Origin: an uncultured Candidatus Marinamargulisbacteria bacterium
GTDB lineage: Bacteria > Margulisbacteria > Riflemargulisbacteria > GWF2-35-9
Assembly (NCBI GenBank): GCA_903910705.1
Contig: CAIWAN010000004.1
Location: 1-43,993 of the forward strand
Length of the DNA stretch: 43,993 bases
Direction: 5' to 3'
Positions 19,805 through 29,042 of this stretch are shown piece by piece. How positions within the stretch are numbered: the first letter of the stretch is position 1; each line of letters starts with the position of its first letter. The translations under genes and the position numbers were made by a program. The notes beneath the pieces were generated by a model that worked only from the letters and a program-made list of their open reading frames with translations, was not told the origin of the DNA and searched no databases.

Positions 19805-20157
19805 GTTCACCGTTAGACCGATTGATCCATATGCAATCAGAGGCGAAGAATAAAGCCACGGAAAGCAAGTTGCGCTTTCCTGTTCGTATCTTTGTGGGCA
19901 ACGCAACGTGCGAGAATGCGGCAGGTGCCGTTCATGTATACAATGAGTTGGTCAAGATTAAAGAAGAACAAAAGCTTGACGAACTATATATTGGTAGGAC
20001 GGGTTGTTCGGGTCGTTGTGACAAGGAACCGATCGTCCAGGTCATGATGGATAATCGTATTCCCACCAAATATTTTGAAATGACGCCCGAAAAGATCCGA
20101 AAAGTTGTCGAGGAACATGTCATCAATCATCACGTTATTACGGAGTGGGCATTATGA
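19801..20157 (+). CDS. thioredoxin-like [2Fe-2S] ferredoxin (standalone HydB/NuoE-type domain)
   Basis: RIFVGNATCENAAGAVHVYNEL and GRTGCSGRCDKEPIVQVMM, equivalent to TCGxAxGA / TGCxGxCxxEP. Confidence 0.85.
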   Translation: MSSPLDRLIHMQSEAKNKATESKLRFPVRIFVGNATCENAAGAVHVYNELVKIKEEQKLDELYIGRTGCSGRCDKEPIVQVMMDNRIPTKYFEMTPEKIRKVVEEHVINHHVITEWAL

Positions 20158-21950
20158 AAAAAGACTATAAATACGCCATATCCGTTTGTGCAGGTTCTAA
20201 GTGTGTTCATCTCAATAACGAGTTGATCGATATTATTCTAAAAGAGATCCAGCGACAAGGCCTAGAGGATCAAGTCAAGGTGACCAAATCAGCTTGTCTG
20301 GGTTACTGTGAAGAAGGCCCCTTGTTGGTCATTCATCCTGATAATATTACCTACGCGAGAGTTCAGAAGGATGATATTGCGGAGATCTTATCAGAACATA
20401 TCAAAAACCGACGATGGGTCACACGACTTTTATTTCATCGCGATCAGATCGCTAATTCGTTTTTCCCTCAATTTGGGGATGTGGATTTTTTTGGCAAACA
20501 ATATCGGATCACCCTCCGCAACTGCGGCGTTATCGATCCCGAGTCGATCGATGATTATCTGGCTTATCGAGGATATGAAGCCCTCGCCAAAGTCTTAACG
20601 GTATTCTCTCCCCAGCAAGTCATTGATGAAATCAAACGCTCGGGTCTTCGAGGCCGAGGGGGCGGGGGATTTCCTACAGGTGTAAAGTGGCAAAGTGGTC
20701 ATGATGCAGTGGGAGATGTTAAGTATATGATCTGTAATGCGGATGAAGGCGATCCAGGTGCGTTTATGGATCGCTCAGCTATTGAAGGGGATCCAAATAC
20801 CGTTATCGAGGGCATGATCATCGGTGGTTATGCAGTCGGTGCCTCAAAAGGTATTGTTTATATTCGAGCTGAATATCCTTTAGCCATTAAACGGCTCCAA
20901 ATCGCCATCGCTCAGGCCCGAGAGCGCAATCTGCTCGGAAACAATATTCTGGGGTCGGAATTTTCATTTGATATTGATCTTCGTTTGGGAGCAGGCGCTT
21001 TTGTTTGTGGCGAGGAAACGGCCCTTATTGCCTCGATTGAGGGCAAGCGAGGAATGCCCAAACCTCGGCCCCCTTTCCCGACCGAAAAAGGTTTATTTGA
21101 TAAGCCGACGGTCATTAACAATGTCGAAACATGGGCAAACATTCCTGTTATTATTTTGGACGGGGCGGAACACTTCGCCTCGATGGGTACGGAAAAAAGC
21201 AAAGGAACAAAAGTCTTTGCGCTCGCTGGGGCTGTTCGCAATACGGGACTTGTAGAAGTACAGATGGGAACAACCTTACGTGAGATCATTTTTGACATTG
21301 GCGGAGGTATCCGCGACGATAAGGCCTTTAAGGCCGTTCAAACAGGGGGGCCATCGGGTGGATGTTTGCCTTCACAATATTTGGATACACCGATCGACTA
21401 TAATTCCTTGATGGCTGCCGGATCGATCATGGGGTCGGGCGGGATGATCGTCATGGATGAAACGACCTGTATGGTGGATATCGCGAAGTTCTTTCTTGAT
21501 TTTACCCAAAACGAGTCCTGCGGAAAATGCACCCCTTGTCGTGAAGGAACCAAGCGTATGCTTGAGATACTCATTCGAATTACCGAAGGGGCGGGGCAAC
21601 CTGACGACATTGATAAGCTTTTGCGACTAGGGACCATGATTCAAAAGTCCTCTCTTTGTGGACTCGGGAAGGCCTCACCCAATCCCGTGCTAAGTACGAT
21701 TAAACACTTTAGGCATGAGTATGAGGCGCATATTTTTGATAAAAAATGTCCGACCAAAACATGTAAAAGCCTCTTAACCTATACCATTTTGGAAGACAAG
21801 TGCATTGGTTGTGGTCTTTGCAAAAAGAATTGCCCTGTCAAGTGCATATCGGGCGAAAAAAAGTATTCGCATTCGATCAATCAAGCCGACTGTATTCATT
21901 GCGGCGTCTGTTTTAGTACGTGCAAGTTCGAAGCCATCATTAGGGAGTAA
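20154..21950 (+). CDS. hydB: HydB subunit of electron-bifurcating-type [FeFe]-hydrogenase (NuoF-like, N-terminal thioredoxin-like 2Fe-2S, C-terminal 2x[4Fe-4S])
   Basis: SGLRGRGGGGFPTGVKW, CNADEGDPGAFMDRS, GAGAYxCGEETAL equivalent (GAGAFVCGEETAL), ESCGKCTPCREG, CIGCGLCKKNCP and CIHCGVCFSTC. Confidence 0.95.
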   Translation: MKKDYKYAISVCAGSKCVHLNNELIDIILKEIQRQGLEDQVKVTKSACLGYCEEGPLLVIHPDNITYARVQKDDIAEILSEHIKNRRWVTRLLFHRDQIANSFFPQFGDVDFFGKQYRITLRNCGVIDPESIDDYLAYRGYEALAKVLTVFSPQQVIDEIKRSGLRGRGGGGFPTGVKWQSGHDAVGDVKYMICNADEGDPGAFMDRSAIEGDPNTVIEGMIIGGYAVGASKGIVYIRAEYPLAIKRLQIAIAQARERNLLGNNILGSEFSFDIDLRLGAGAFVCGEETALIASIEGKRGMPKPRPPFPTEKGLFDKPTVINNVETWANIPVIILDGAEHFASMGTEKSKGTKVFALAGAVRNTGLVEVQMGTTLREIIFDIGGGIRDDKAFKAVQTGGPSGGCLPSQYLDTPIDYNSLMAAGSIMGSGGMIVMDETTCMVDIAKFFLDFTQNESCGKCTPCREGTKRMLEILIRITEGAGQPDDIDKLLRLGTMIQKSSLCGLGKASPNPVLSTIKHFRHEYEAHIFDKKCPTKTCKSLLTYTILEDKCIGCGLCKKNCPVKCISGEKKYSHSINQADCIHCGVCFSTCKFEAIIRE

Positions 21951-21953
21951 ACC

Positions 21954-24209
21954 ATGAGTGAAACCATTAAGTGTAAAATTGATAATATCGATATCGAAGT
22001 CAAAAAAGGAACGACGATCCTTGAAGCCGCTAAGCAAATTGGGGTCAAGGTTCCATCACTGTGTTATCACCCCTATCTATCCATCGAAGGGGCTTGCCGC
22101 GTGTGTATCGTCGAAGTGAAAGGTCGTAATGACTATGTTGCTTCTTGCTCTCAACCGGTCACGGAAGGCATGGAAGTGACCACTCACTCACCTCAAATCC
22201 ATCAAGCACGTCGTGATATCGTTGAACTGATCCTCGATAATCATCCCGATGAATGTCATACCTGTGAACGAGATCATAATTGTGAGCTACAGCGACTCGC
22301 TTATGCGACGGGGGTTCGTGACAAGCTCTTTAAGGGTGAGAAAAAACACTATAAAAAGGACGATTCGTCTAAATCTGTAGTTCGTGACCCTGAGAAATGT
22401 ATTCTATGTGGTCGCTGTGTTCGAGTTTGCAATGAGATCCAAGGGATCAGCTGTATCGACATCGCCCATCGTGGGTTTCAATCGGCCGTTGTGCCTGCGT
22501 TTGAAAAGCCTTTTGGCGAATCGGTTTGTTCGTCCTGTGGCCAATGTATCAATGTTTGTCCAACGGCTGCCTTTCTCGAAAAAGATTATACAAACTCTGT
22601 GTGGAAGGCCCTCGCAGATCCTGAAATGACAACCGTTGTCCAATTTGCTCCATCTGTTCGTGCAGCGATTGGCGAAGGATTCGGTTTACCTGTCGGGTTA
22701 AATTTAGAACGTAAGATCGTTACAGCGCTTCGTCGACTTGGGTTTGATTATGTTTTTGATACCCAGTTCGGAGCGGACTTAACGATACTAGAAGAAGCCT
22801 CCGAGTTGGCTCATCGCATCAAAGAAAATGTTAATCTTCCCATGATCACCTCATGTTCAGCGGCATGGGTAAAATTTTCGGAACAATTCTATCCCGAACT
22901 ATTGCCGAATCTCTCGACGTGTATGTCGCCCATGTCCATGACCGGAAGTCTCATTAAACGATATTTCTCGGAAAAAATTGGCAAAGACCCCGCTAAGATC
23001 TTTTCGGTTGCCGCGATGTGTTGCACTGCAAAAAAAGACGAATCACTTCGTGATAGCAATGAAACCCCTGAAGGTCATCGTTATGTCGATGCATCTATTA
23101 CAACGCGTGAGTTGATCTGGATGATCAAGTCTGCGGGTATCGATCTTGTCCATTTACCTGATGGTGAGTTCGATCATCCCCTTGGTGAATCCACAGGTGC
23201 TGGGACCATATTCGGGGCAACAGGTGGGGTCATGGAAGCTGCGCTTCGTACGGCTCATTTTCTGTTAACGGGCACCGAATTACCGGGTATCGAGTTTAAA
23301 CCCGTCCGTGAAGCCATTGATTCGGTCAAGGTCGCGGAAGTCGATATCGCCGGCACCAAGATCCGTGTCGCCGTTGCGTCCAGTCTTGGACATGCCCAAG
23401 ACTTACTTGAGAGTGTTCGATTGGGTGTCCCGTATCATTTTATCGAGATCATGGGATGTTTAGGTGGATGTGTCGGTGGAGGCGGGCAGCCCTATGCCGG
23501 AACTGAGAATATTCCGCTCGATAAGGAACTCCTTAAAAAACGAGCGAAAGCGCTTTATACGGCTGATGAGCTGAGTGTTAAACGTCGGTCTCATGAGAAT
23601 CAAGATGTTAATAAATTATACGAGCAAGCCCTTGAACGATATGGGTCTTGGAAAGCCCATGATTGGCTCCATACGCATTATTCAGAAAAACAACCTCGGG
23701 GCATTTGTAGATCCGGTAAAGCGGAACAAAAGACCAATTGCGTCACACCCGATGACCCACGCTATCAAGAGCTCTCGGCATACATCGAGCAGGTCACGTC
23801 GGATAATCATCGTCGTCGCCACTTATTGCCCGTGCTTCATAAATCCCAAGAACTCTTTGGGTATTTATCAACCGAGGCGATGGAGTTTATTTCGGTAAAA
23901 ATGCAGATTGCTACCTCACGTATTTACGGTGTCGCGACGTTCTATCATTATTTTCATTTGAAGCCCAAAGGCGAGACACGCGTCAATGTTTGCCTCGGAA
24001 CGGCTTGTTATGTCAAAGGGGCAGGGGATGTTGTGGCCGAATTTGAGAAACAACTGGGCATCAAAATGGGCGAAACCTCTAAAGATGGCAAATACTCCCT
24101 CGAAAGCACCCGTTGTATCGGGGCTTGTGGTTTGGCTCCGGTTGTCCTTATCAATGATGATGTTCACAGTCGAGTGAAAGCGGGAGATGTGAAGAAGATG
24201 CTAGGATAA
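21954..24209 (+). CDS. hydA: [FeFe]-hydrogenase catalytic subunit HydA fused at its C-terminus to a HydC/NuoE-like [2Fe-2S] domain
   Basis: NuoG-like N-terminal 2Fe-2S, CHTCERDHNCELQ, CILCGRCVRVC/CSSCGQCINVC, H-cluster loops (TSCSAAW, MCCTAKKDE, EIMGCLGGCVGGGGQP), SSU KRRSHEN...; then NuoE-like RRRHLLPVLHKSQELFGYLS...CLGTAC...CIGACGLAP. Confidence 0.95.
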   Translation: MSETIKCKIDNIDIEVKKGTTILEAAKQIGVKVPSLCYHPYLSIEGACRVCIVEVKGRNDYVASCSQPVTEGMEVTTHSPQIHQARRDIVELILDNHPDECHTCERDHNCELQRLAYATGVRDKLFKGEKKHYKKDDSSKSVVRDPEKCILCGRCVRVCNEIQGISCIDIAHRGFQSAVVPAFEKPFGESVCSSCGQCINVCPTAAFLEKDYTNSVWKALADPEMTTVVQFAPSVRAAIGEGFGLPVGLNLERKIVTALRRLGFDYVFDTQFGADLTILEEASELAHRIKENVNLPMITSCSAAWVKFSEQFYPELLPNLSTCMSPMSMTGSLIKRYFSEKIGKDPAKIFSVAAMCCTAKKDESLRDSNETPEGHRYVDASITTRELIWMIKSAGIDLVHLPDGEFDHPLGESTGAGTIFGATGGVMEAALRTAHFLLTGTELPGIEFKPVREAIDSVKVAEVDIAGTKIRVAVASSLGHAQDLLESVRLGVPYHFIEIMGCLGGCVGGGGQPYAGTENIPLDKELLKKRAKALYTADELSVKRRSHENQDVNKLYEQALERYGSWKAHDWLHTHYSEKQPRGICRSGKAEQKTNCVTPDDPRYQELSAYIEQVTSDNHRRRHLLPVLHKSQELFGYLSTEAMEFISVKMQIATSRIYGVATFYHYFHLKPKGETRVNVCLGTACYVKGAGDVVAEFEKQLGIKMGETSKDGKYSLESTRCIGACGLAPVVLINDDVHSRVKAGDVKKMLG

Positions 24210-24217
24210 CAACCATA

Positions 24218-25825
24218 ATGAGAACGTTACAGGCTTTTCTTACCATGACGGCATATCTGCCTTTAATGACTTATGCTATCGCCTTTCTGTTATTGAGTGG
24301 TTTGTTGTTTGTTTTGGGGAGGGTAGGTTCTCGGAATATTCTGAATGAAAAAAAGGTCTCATCTCTTCCAATAACCATTGGGTCGATTCTGGTGATCGTT
24401 AACTTTATTATTCTAAGCGTAATTTGTCTTATTACGCCTGGGTTTATGGATCATATCGAGTCGGCTATAACAATCGATTCAATGATGATGTTGACGGGGC
24501 ATCCGCTATTTCAGGCACCAGAGACGACCCAACAGTACAGCATGATATATGGCCCGATGCTGTCGCTTATTCAATCATGTTTTATGTATGTATTTACTCC
24601 CTCTTTTTTTAGTGCGAAATTGCCCGGATTTATTTTGTCGATCGTTAATGTTTATTTGATTTATCACTTATCCTTCGTTGTCTTTAAGAATAGACGATTA
24701 TCTTTGTTTATGACGGCGATTTTCGTAGCGCTGATCACAAGATATAGCTTTCTTTTTTGGGGAGTCAGAGCGGATACAATGGTTCTTTTTTGTGTGATTT
24801 TGAGCAGCATACTCATACTTCGAGCTGAACGGCGAGTCTTTGTTTTGTTGATCATCGGAATTCTGGCCGGCGTGGCGATCAATCTTAAGACTTATGCGTT
24901 CATCTATTTTATTCCCCAATATTATTTTTTGCTTAAGAGGTCCGGCTTAAAAGCATTTATTCCTGTATTGCCAGCTATTCTCGGATCAGCCTATCTTCCC
25001 TTTCTTTTTCCACTCATTGATCTACATTCGTATATTCAGCGGATGGGGGCGTTTTCTGGTAACCTAAGTCATCCTGTCGATCTTATGCCCATTTTTCTCG
25101 TCAACGTATCAGCCATATTGTTTTTTCTGATTCCACTTTTTCTGATCCTTAACGTAAAAAGATTAGTTAGAGAAGAAGGGTTCAGTATGCTTATACTTGG
25201 AATCTCGATCATGGCGATGGCCTTTTTTGCCTGTCATGCATCACAAAGATTAACCTATTATCTTGTCCCATTTATTCCGATTTGTTTTATTGTTTTTTCT
25301 GGACATTTTATTTCAAATGAACCCTATATTTTAGTTAATAAAAGGATGCGATGGTGGATACCTTATCTAGCCATACTATTGTTATTCGTTTTGATCGGTG
25401 ATCTAAAAGTGGGGAATTATAGACTTCGGAATGATCGTTTAATTATTAAAGATCTTGATCAAATATTAAAGACCCACGATACAACACCTATCTCGATGGG
25501 GTACTCTTCAACGTTTCCATCCTTTAAACAAAACGATTATTTAACCTATTATCAAAATTATTTACTTTTTAAAGGGCAGCCACTCCTCATTTCAGGAACA
25601 AGGATGCTTGATAATAGCATTCTTTTTTCTTATTATAAGACCCCAATAATTCCTGCCAACACTCTTGCAGCAATAAAAAGTGGCTTTATTAAGGTGTGGC
25701 TTTTTCCAAGGGGTGCTACGCCCGGCTTTTTTGGATCAGCTTCGTTTAAGACCGAATTCATGCGTCATTATAAACTCCTTTCGAATTCTCGATTTTATAG
25801 CCTCTGGGTGTATGAGGAAGATTGA
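24218..25825 (+). CDS. multi-TM glycosyltransferase, PMT/ArnT (GT39/GT83)-like
   Basis: About 10-12 hydrophobic segments; acidic residues in first loop region (MDHIESAITIDS), GPMLSLIQSCFMYVFTPSFFSAKLPGF. Confidence 0.7.
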   Translation: MRTLQAFLTMTAYLPLMTYAIAFLLLSGLLFVLGRVGSRNILNEKKVSSLPITIGSILVIVNFIILSVICLITPGFMDHIESAITIDSMMMLTGHPLFQAPETTQQYSMIYGPMLSLIQSCFMYVFTPSFFSAKLPGFILSIVNVYLIYHLSFVVFKNRRLSLFMTAIFVALITRYSFLFWGVRADTMVLFCVILSSILILRAERRVFVLLIIGILAGVAINLKTYAFIYFIPQYYFLLKRSGLKAFIPVLPAILGSAYLPFLFPLIDLHSYIQRMGAFSGNLSHPVDLMPIFLVNVSAILFFLIPLFLILNVKRLVREEGFSMLILGISIMAMAFFACHASQRLTYYLVPFIPICFIVFSGHFISNEPYILVNKRMRWWIPYLAILLLFVLIGDLKVGNYRLRNDRLIIKDLDQILKTHDTTPISMGYSSTFPSFKQNDYLTYYQNYLLFKGQPLLISGTRMLDNSILFSYYKTPIIPANTLAAIKSGFIKVWLFPRGATPGFFGSASFKTEFMRHYKLLSNSRFYSLWVYEED

Positions 25826-25833
25826 TCACTTAA

Positions 25834-25863
25834 TGGACTTTATCTTTAAATATCATCTATAAT
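25834..25863 (+). promoter_or_regulatory. candidate promoter TGGACT-N18-TATAAT upstream of rfbF
   Basis: -10 TATAAT 25858-25863 overlaps the annotated ATG at 25862, so ATG 25889 is the likelier start. Confidence 0.45.
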
Positions 25864-25888
25864 GACGAAAAATACATCGGGGGTCGTG

Positions 25889-26662
25889 ATGAAAGTTGTC
25901 ATTTTAGCCGGGGGAATGGGAACGCGTATTTCAGAGGAGTCCGACCAGAAGCCCAAACCCATGATCGAGATCGGCGGAAAACCGATCCTTTGGCATATCA
26001 TGAAACATTACTCGGGTTTCGGATTTAACGAATTTATTGTCTGCTTAGGGTATAAAGGCTATCTCATTAAAGAATATTTTGCAAATTATTTTCTTCACCA
26101 AAGCGATGTGACGTTTGATCTTGGAGCCAATAAGACAACCATCCATTCCTCCGTCAGTGAATCTTGGAAAGTGACCCTAGTCGATACAGGGATCAGTACC
26201 ATGACAGGGGGCCGCATAAAACGTATTCAACCCTACATTGGCAACGAACCCTTTATGCTGACCTATGGTGACGGGGTTTCAGATGTTGATATTAATAAGC
26301 TTATCTTGCTGCACAAGAAGACCCATGCTGATGTGACTATGACAGCGATTCAACCCGATGGAAGATTCGGCGTACTTGAACTAGATGAGAATCATATGAT
26401 CACGCGTTTTTCAGAAAAACCCAGAGGCGATGGAGCTTGGATTAATGGTGGTTTTATGATTTGTGAGCCTAAAATATTTAATTATCTCGAATCTGATAGC
26501 ACAATATTTGAACGTGAACCGCTTGAAAAGACAGCAAAGGATGGGAAAGTTATGGCCTATCAACACGAGGGATTTTGGCAATGTATGGACACGTTGAGAG
26601 ATAAAAATCACCTCGAATCGCTTTGGAGTCAAGGCAAGGCTAGGTGGAAGACCTGGAACTAG
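25889..26662 (+). CDS. rfbF: glucose-1-phosphate cytidylyltransferase
   Basis: MKVVILAGGMGTRISEESDQKPKPMIEIGGKPILWHIMKHYS, LTYGDGVSDV. Confidence 0.95.
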   Translation: MKVVILAGGMGTRISEESDQKPKPMIEIGGKPILWHIMKHYSGFGFNEFIVCLGYKGYLIKEYFANYFLHQSDVTFDLGANKTTIHSSVSESWKVTLVDTGISTMTGGRIKRIQPYIGNEPFMLTYGDGVSDVDINKLILLHKKTHADVTMTAIQPDGRFGVLELDENHMITRFSEKPRGDGAWINGGFMICEPKIFNYLESDSTIFEREPLEKTAKDGKVMAYQHEGFWQCMDTLRDKNHLESLWSQGKARWKTWN

Positions 26663-27727
26663 ATGTTTAACGAGTATTTCAAGGGAAAGCGTGTCTTTGT
26701 CACCGGACATACTGGTTTTAAGGGGGCTTGGCTCTCTTGGTGGTTATTGCAGTTAGGCGCGCAGGTAAAAGGCTATGCCCTTTCGCCGTATACGTCGGAT
26801 GATGTTTTTGTCGTTACCGATTTAGGAAAACACATACAGTCCATCCTTGCTGATATTCGTGATGCGGATGCCATCTTTGCAGCAGTAAACGCTTTTCAAC
26901 CCGACATTGTTATTCATATGGCCGCTCAGCCCTTGGTGAGATTATCCTACGCCGATCCCGTGCTAACCTATGAAACGAATGTAATGGGAACCATGAATGT
27001 ATTAGAGGCTGTCCGTAAATGTGATTCGGTTCGTGTTTTTCTAAATGTAACCACGGATAAGTGTTATGAAAATACAACAAAATTGGGTGGATACTGCGAA
27101 GGGGATCCTCTCGGAGGATATGACCCTTATAGTTCGAGCAAAGCGTGTTCGGAAATCCTTACCTCTGCCTACCAACGATCTTATTTTCAGAACGGAACAC
27201 TTATTCTGTCAGCTCGTGCGGGGAATGTTATTGGGGGAGGGGACTGGTGTAGGGATCGTATCGTCCCCGATTGTATTCGCTCTTTAGTAAATAAAAAAAC
27301 CATTTTAGTTCGAAGCCCACAAGCCATACGACCATGGCAACATGTGTTAGAACCACTCAGCGGATATCTTTCTGTGATATCACGTAGTGACTTAGATCGA
27401 CGTATTCCCTCAGGTGCTTGGAATTTTGGTCCTGATCCTGAGGATACGCTGACCGTTTCGCAACTGGTTGAGCACATCATCAAAGCATGGGGTTCTGGTG
27501 ATTGGAAGGATAGTTCCACTACAAACCAGCCCCATGAAGCAGCGTATTTAACGCTGAACTGCGACAAAGCAAGACAGCTTCTTCATTGGGCCCCCGCCCT
27601 TACACAAGTCGAGTCGATCAACTTGGCGGTTGAATGGTATAAGGCTTGGAGTATAGATCGCTCAATAATGAAATCCTTTACAATGGATCAAATCGAACAA
27701 TACATGAATGGAGCTAACCATGACTGA
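26663..27727 (+). CDS. rfbG: CDP-glucose 4,6-dehydratase
   Basis: KRVFVTGHTGFKGAWLSWWLLQLGAQVKGYAL, AAQPLVRLSYADPVLTYETNVMGT, YDPYSSSKACSE, RAGNVIGGGDW. Confidence 0.96.
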   Translation: MFNEYFKGKRVFVTGHTGFKGAWLSWWLLQLGAQVKGYALSPYTSDDVFVVTDLGKHIQSILADIRDADAIFAAVNAFQPDIVIHMAAQPLVRLSYADPVLTYETNVMGTMNVLEAVRKCDSVRVFLNVTTDKCYENTTKLGGYCEGDPLGGYDPYSSSKACSEILTSAYQRSYFQNGTLILSARAGNVIGGGDWCRDRIVPDCIRSLVNKKTILVRSPQAIRPWQHVLEPLSGYLSVISRSDLDRRIPSGAWNFGPDPEDTLTVSQLVEHIIKAWGSGDWKDSSTTNQPHEAAYLTLNCDKARQLLHWAPALTQVESINLAVEWYKAWSIDRSIMKSFTMDQIEQYMNGANHD

Positions 27728-29042
27728 TCTTCGCAATGAGATCAAAGATCTCGTAAAAAAATATTATGAACAGAATCTCAAGAAAAGTCCCCCTATCGCC
27801 GGTATGGACCATCTCAGTTACGGCGGACGTTTCTTTGATGAAGAAGAGGTTCAGAATTTAGTCGATTCATCGCTAGATTTTTGGCTTACCACCGGTCGGT
27901 TCGCGGATCAATTTGAAACCGACTTTGCCAAATTCCTTGGCGTTCCCTTCGCATTACTCGTCAACTCGGGCTCTTCAGCAAATCTATTGGCCTTTATGGC
28001 TTTAACGTCACCTCTTCTGGGTAATCGTCACATTCAACGAGGCGACGAAGTCATCACCGTGGCCGCGGGCTTTCCAACGACCATCTCACCTATTCTTCAA
28101 TATGGCGCCGTGCCCGTCTTTGTTGATATGGACATTCCCACTTACAATATCGACGTTACGGTTTTAGAGAAAGCTCTTTCGACAAAAACAAAAGCCATCA
28201 TGATCGCGCATACTTTAGGAAATCCGTTCGATGTTGTTGCCGTTAAAGCGTTTTGTGATCAGCATAACCTTTGGCTTATTGAAGATAACTGTGATGCCCT
28301 TGGCTCTAAGGTGAATGGGCAATATACGGGGACTTTTGGTGACATAGCGACAGGTTCATTTTACCCCCCCCATCATATGACCATGGGGGAGGGGGGCGTT
28401 GTTGTTTGTTCTAATCCGAAACTGCATAAGATCCTCTTGTCGATGCGGGATTGGGGACGTGACTGCACCTGTGTTTCAGGGCAAGATGATCGATGCAGAA
28501 AACGATTTTCAGGGCAATATGGACAGCTCCCTGAGGGATATGATCATAAGTATGTCTACTCCCATTTTGGATATAATTTAAAGGTTACCGATATGCAGGC
28601 CTCAATCGGATGTGCACAGCTTAAGAAGCTTCCTCAGTTTATTAAGCGACGACAAGAAAATCATGCCTTGCTGAAGTCGCTTTTGTCCGACCATCAAGAA
28701 TACTTTATTCTTCCAGAAGCGTTAAATCAAAGTGAGCCCAGCTGGTTTGGCTTTCTTATAACGGTTCGCCCCGAGAAGGGGCTCTCTCGTCAAAAAATCG
28801 TGACGGCTTTAGAGAAAAATAAAATTCAAACGAGAATGTTGTTTGCTGGTAACCTTATCAAACATCCTTGCTTCGACTCGATCAGAAATGATGATAAACA
28901 ATATCGAGTAGTGGGAGACTTAATCAATACCGATCGGATCATGAATGATACGTTTTGGGTAGGGGTTTATCCCGGGCTAACGGAAGATCATATTCGATAT
29001 ATATCCAAGGTTATTCTTGAAGCGGTGAGAGATTGTCAGTGA
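27720..29042 (+). CDS. rfbH: CDP-6-deoxy-4-hexulose 3-dehydrase (E1, RfbH/DdhC/AscC-type)
   Basis: SFYPPHHMTMGEGG (His in place of PLP Lys), DWGRDCTCVSGQDDRCRKRF (E1 Fe-S Cys motif). Confidence 0.95.
   Translation: MTDLRNEIKDLVKKYYEQNLKKSPPIAGMDHLSYGGRFFDEEEVQNLVDSSLDFWLTTGRFADQFETDFAKFLGVPFALLVNSGSSANLLAFMALTSPLLGNRHIQRGDEVITVAAGFPTTISPILQYGAVPVFVDMDIPTYNIDVTVLEKALSTKTKAIMIAHTLGNPFDVVAVKAFCDQHNLWLIEDNCDALGSKVNGQYTGTFGDIATGSFYPPHHMTMGEGGVVVCSNPKLHKILLSMRDWGRDCTCVSGQDDRCRKRFSGQYGQLPEGYDHKYVYSHFGYNLKVTDMQASIGCAQLKKLPQFIKRRQENHALLKSLLSDHQEYFILPEALNQSEPSWFGFLITVRPEKGLSRQKIVTALEKNKIQTRMLFAGNLIKHPCFDSIRNDDKQYRVVGDLINTDRIMNDTFWVGVYPGLTEDHIRYISKVILEAVRDCQ

Noticed and set aside
20912-21298. 128-aa minus-strand ORF antisense to hydB
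   Set aside because: Lies wholly inside a high-confidence hydB frame, with low-complexity composition and no recognisable motif; typical shadow ORF. Same logic applied to the other antisense ORFs of 60-135 aa (e.g. 13010..13417, 27187..27567).
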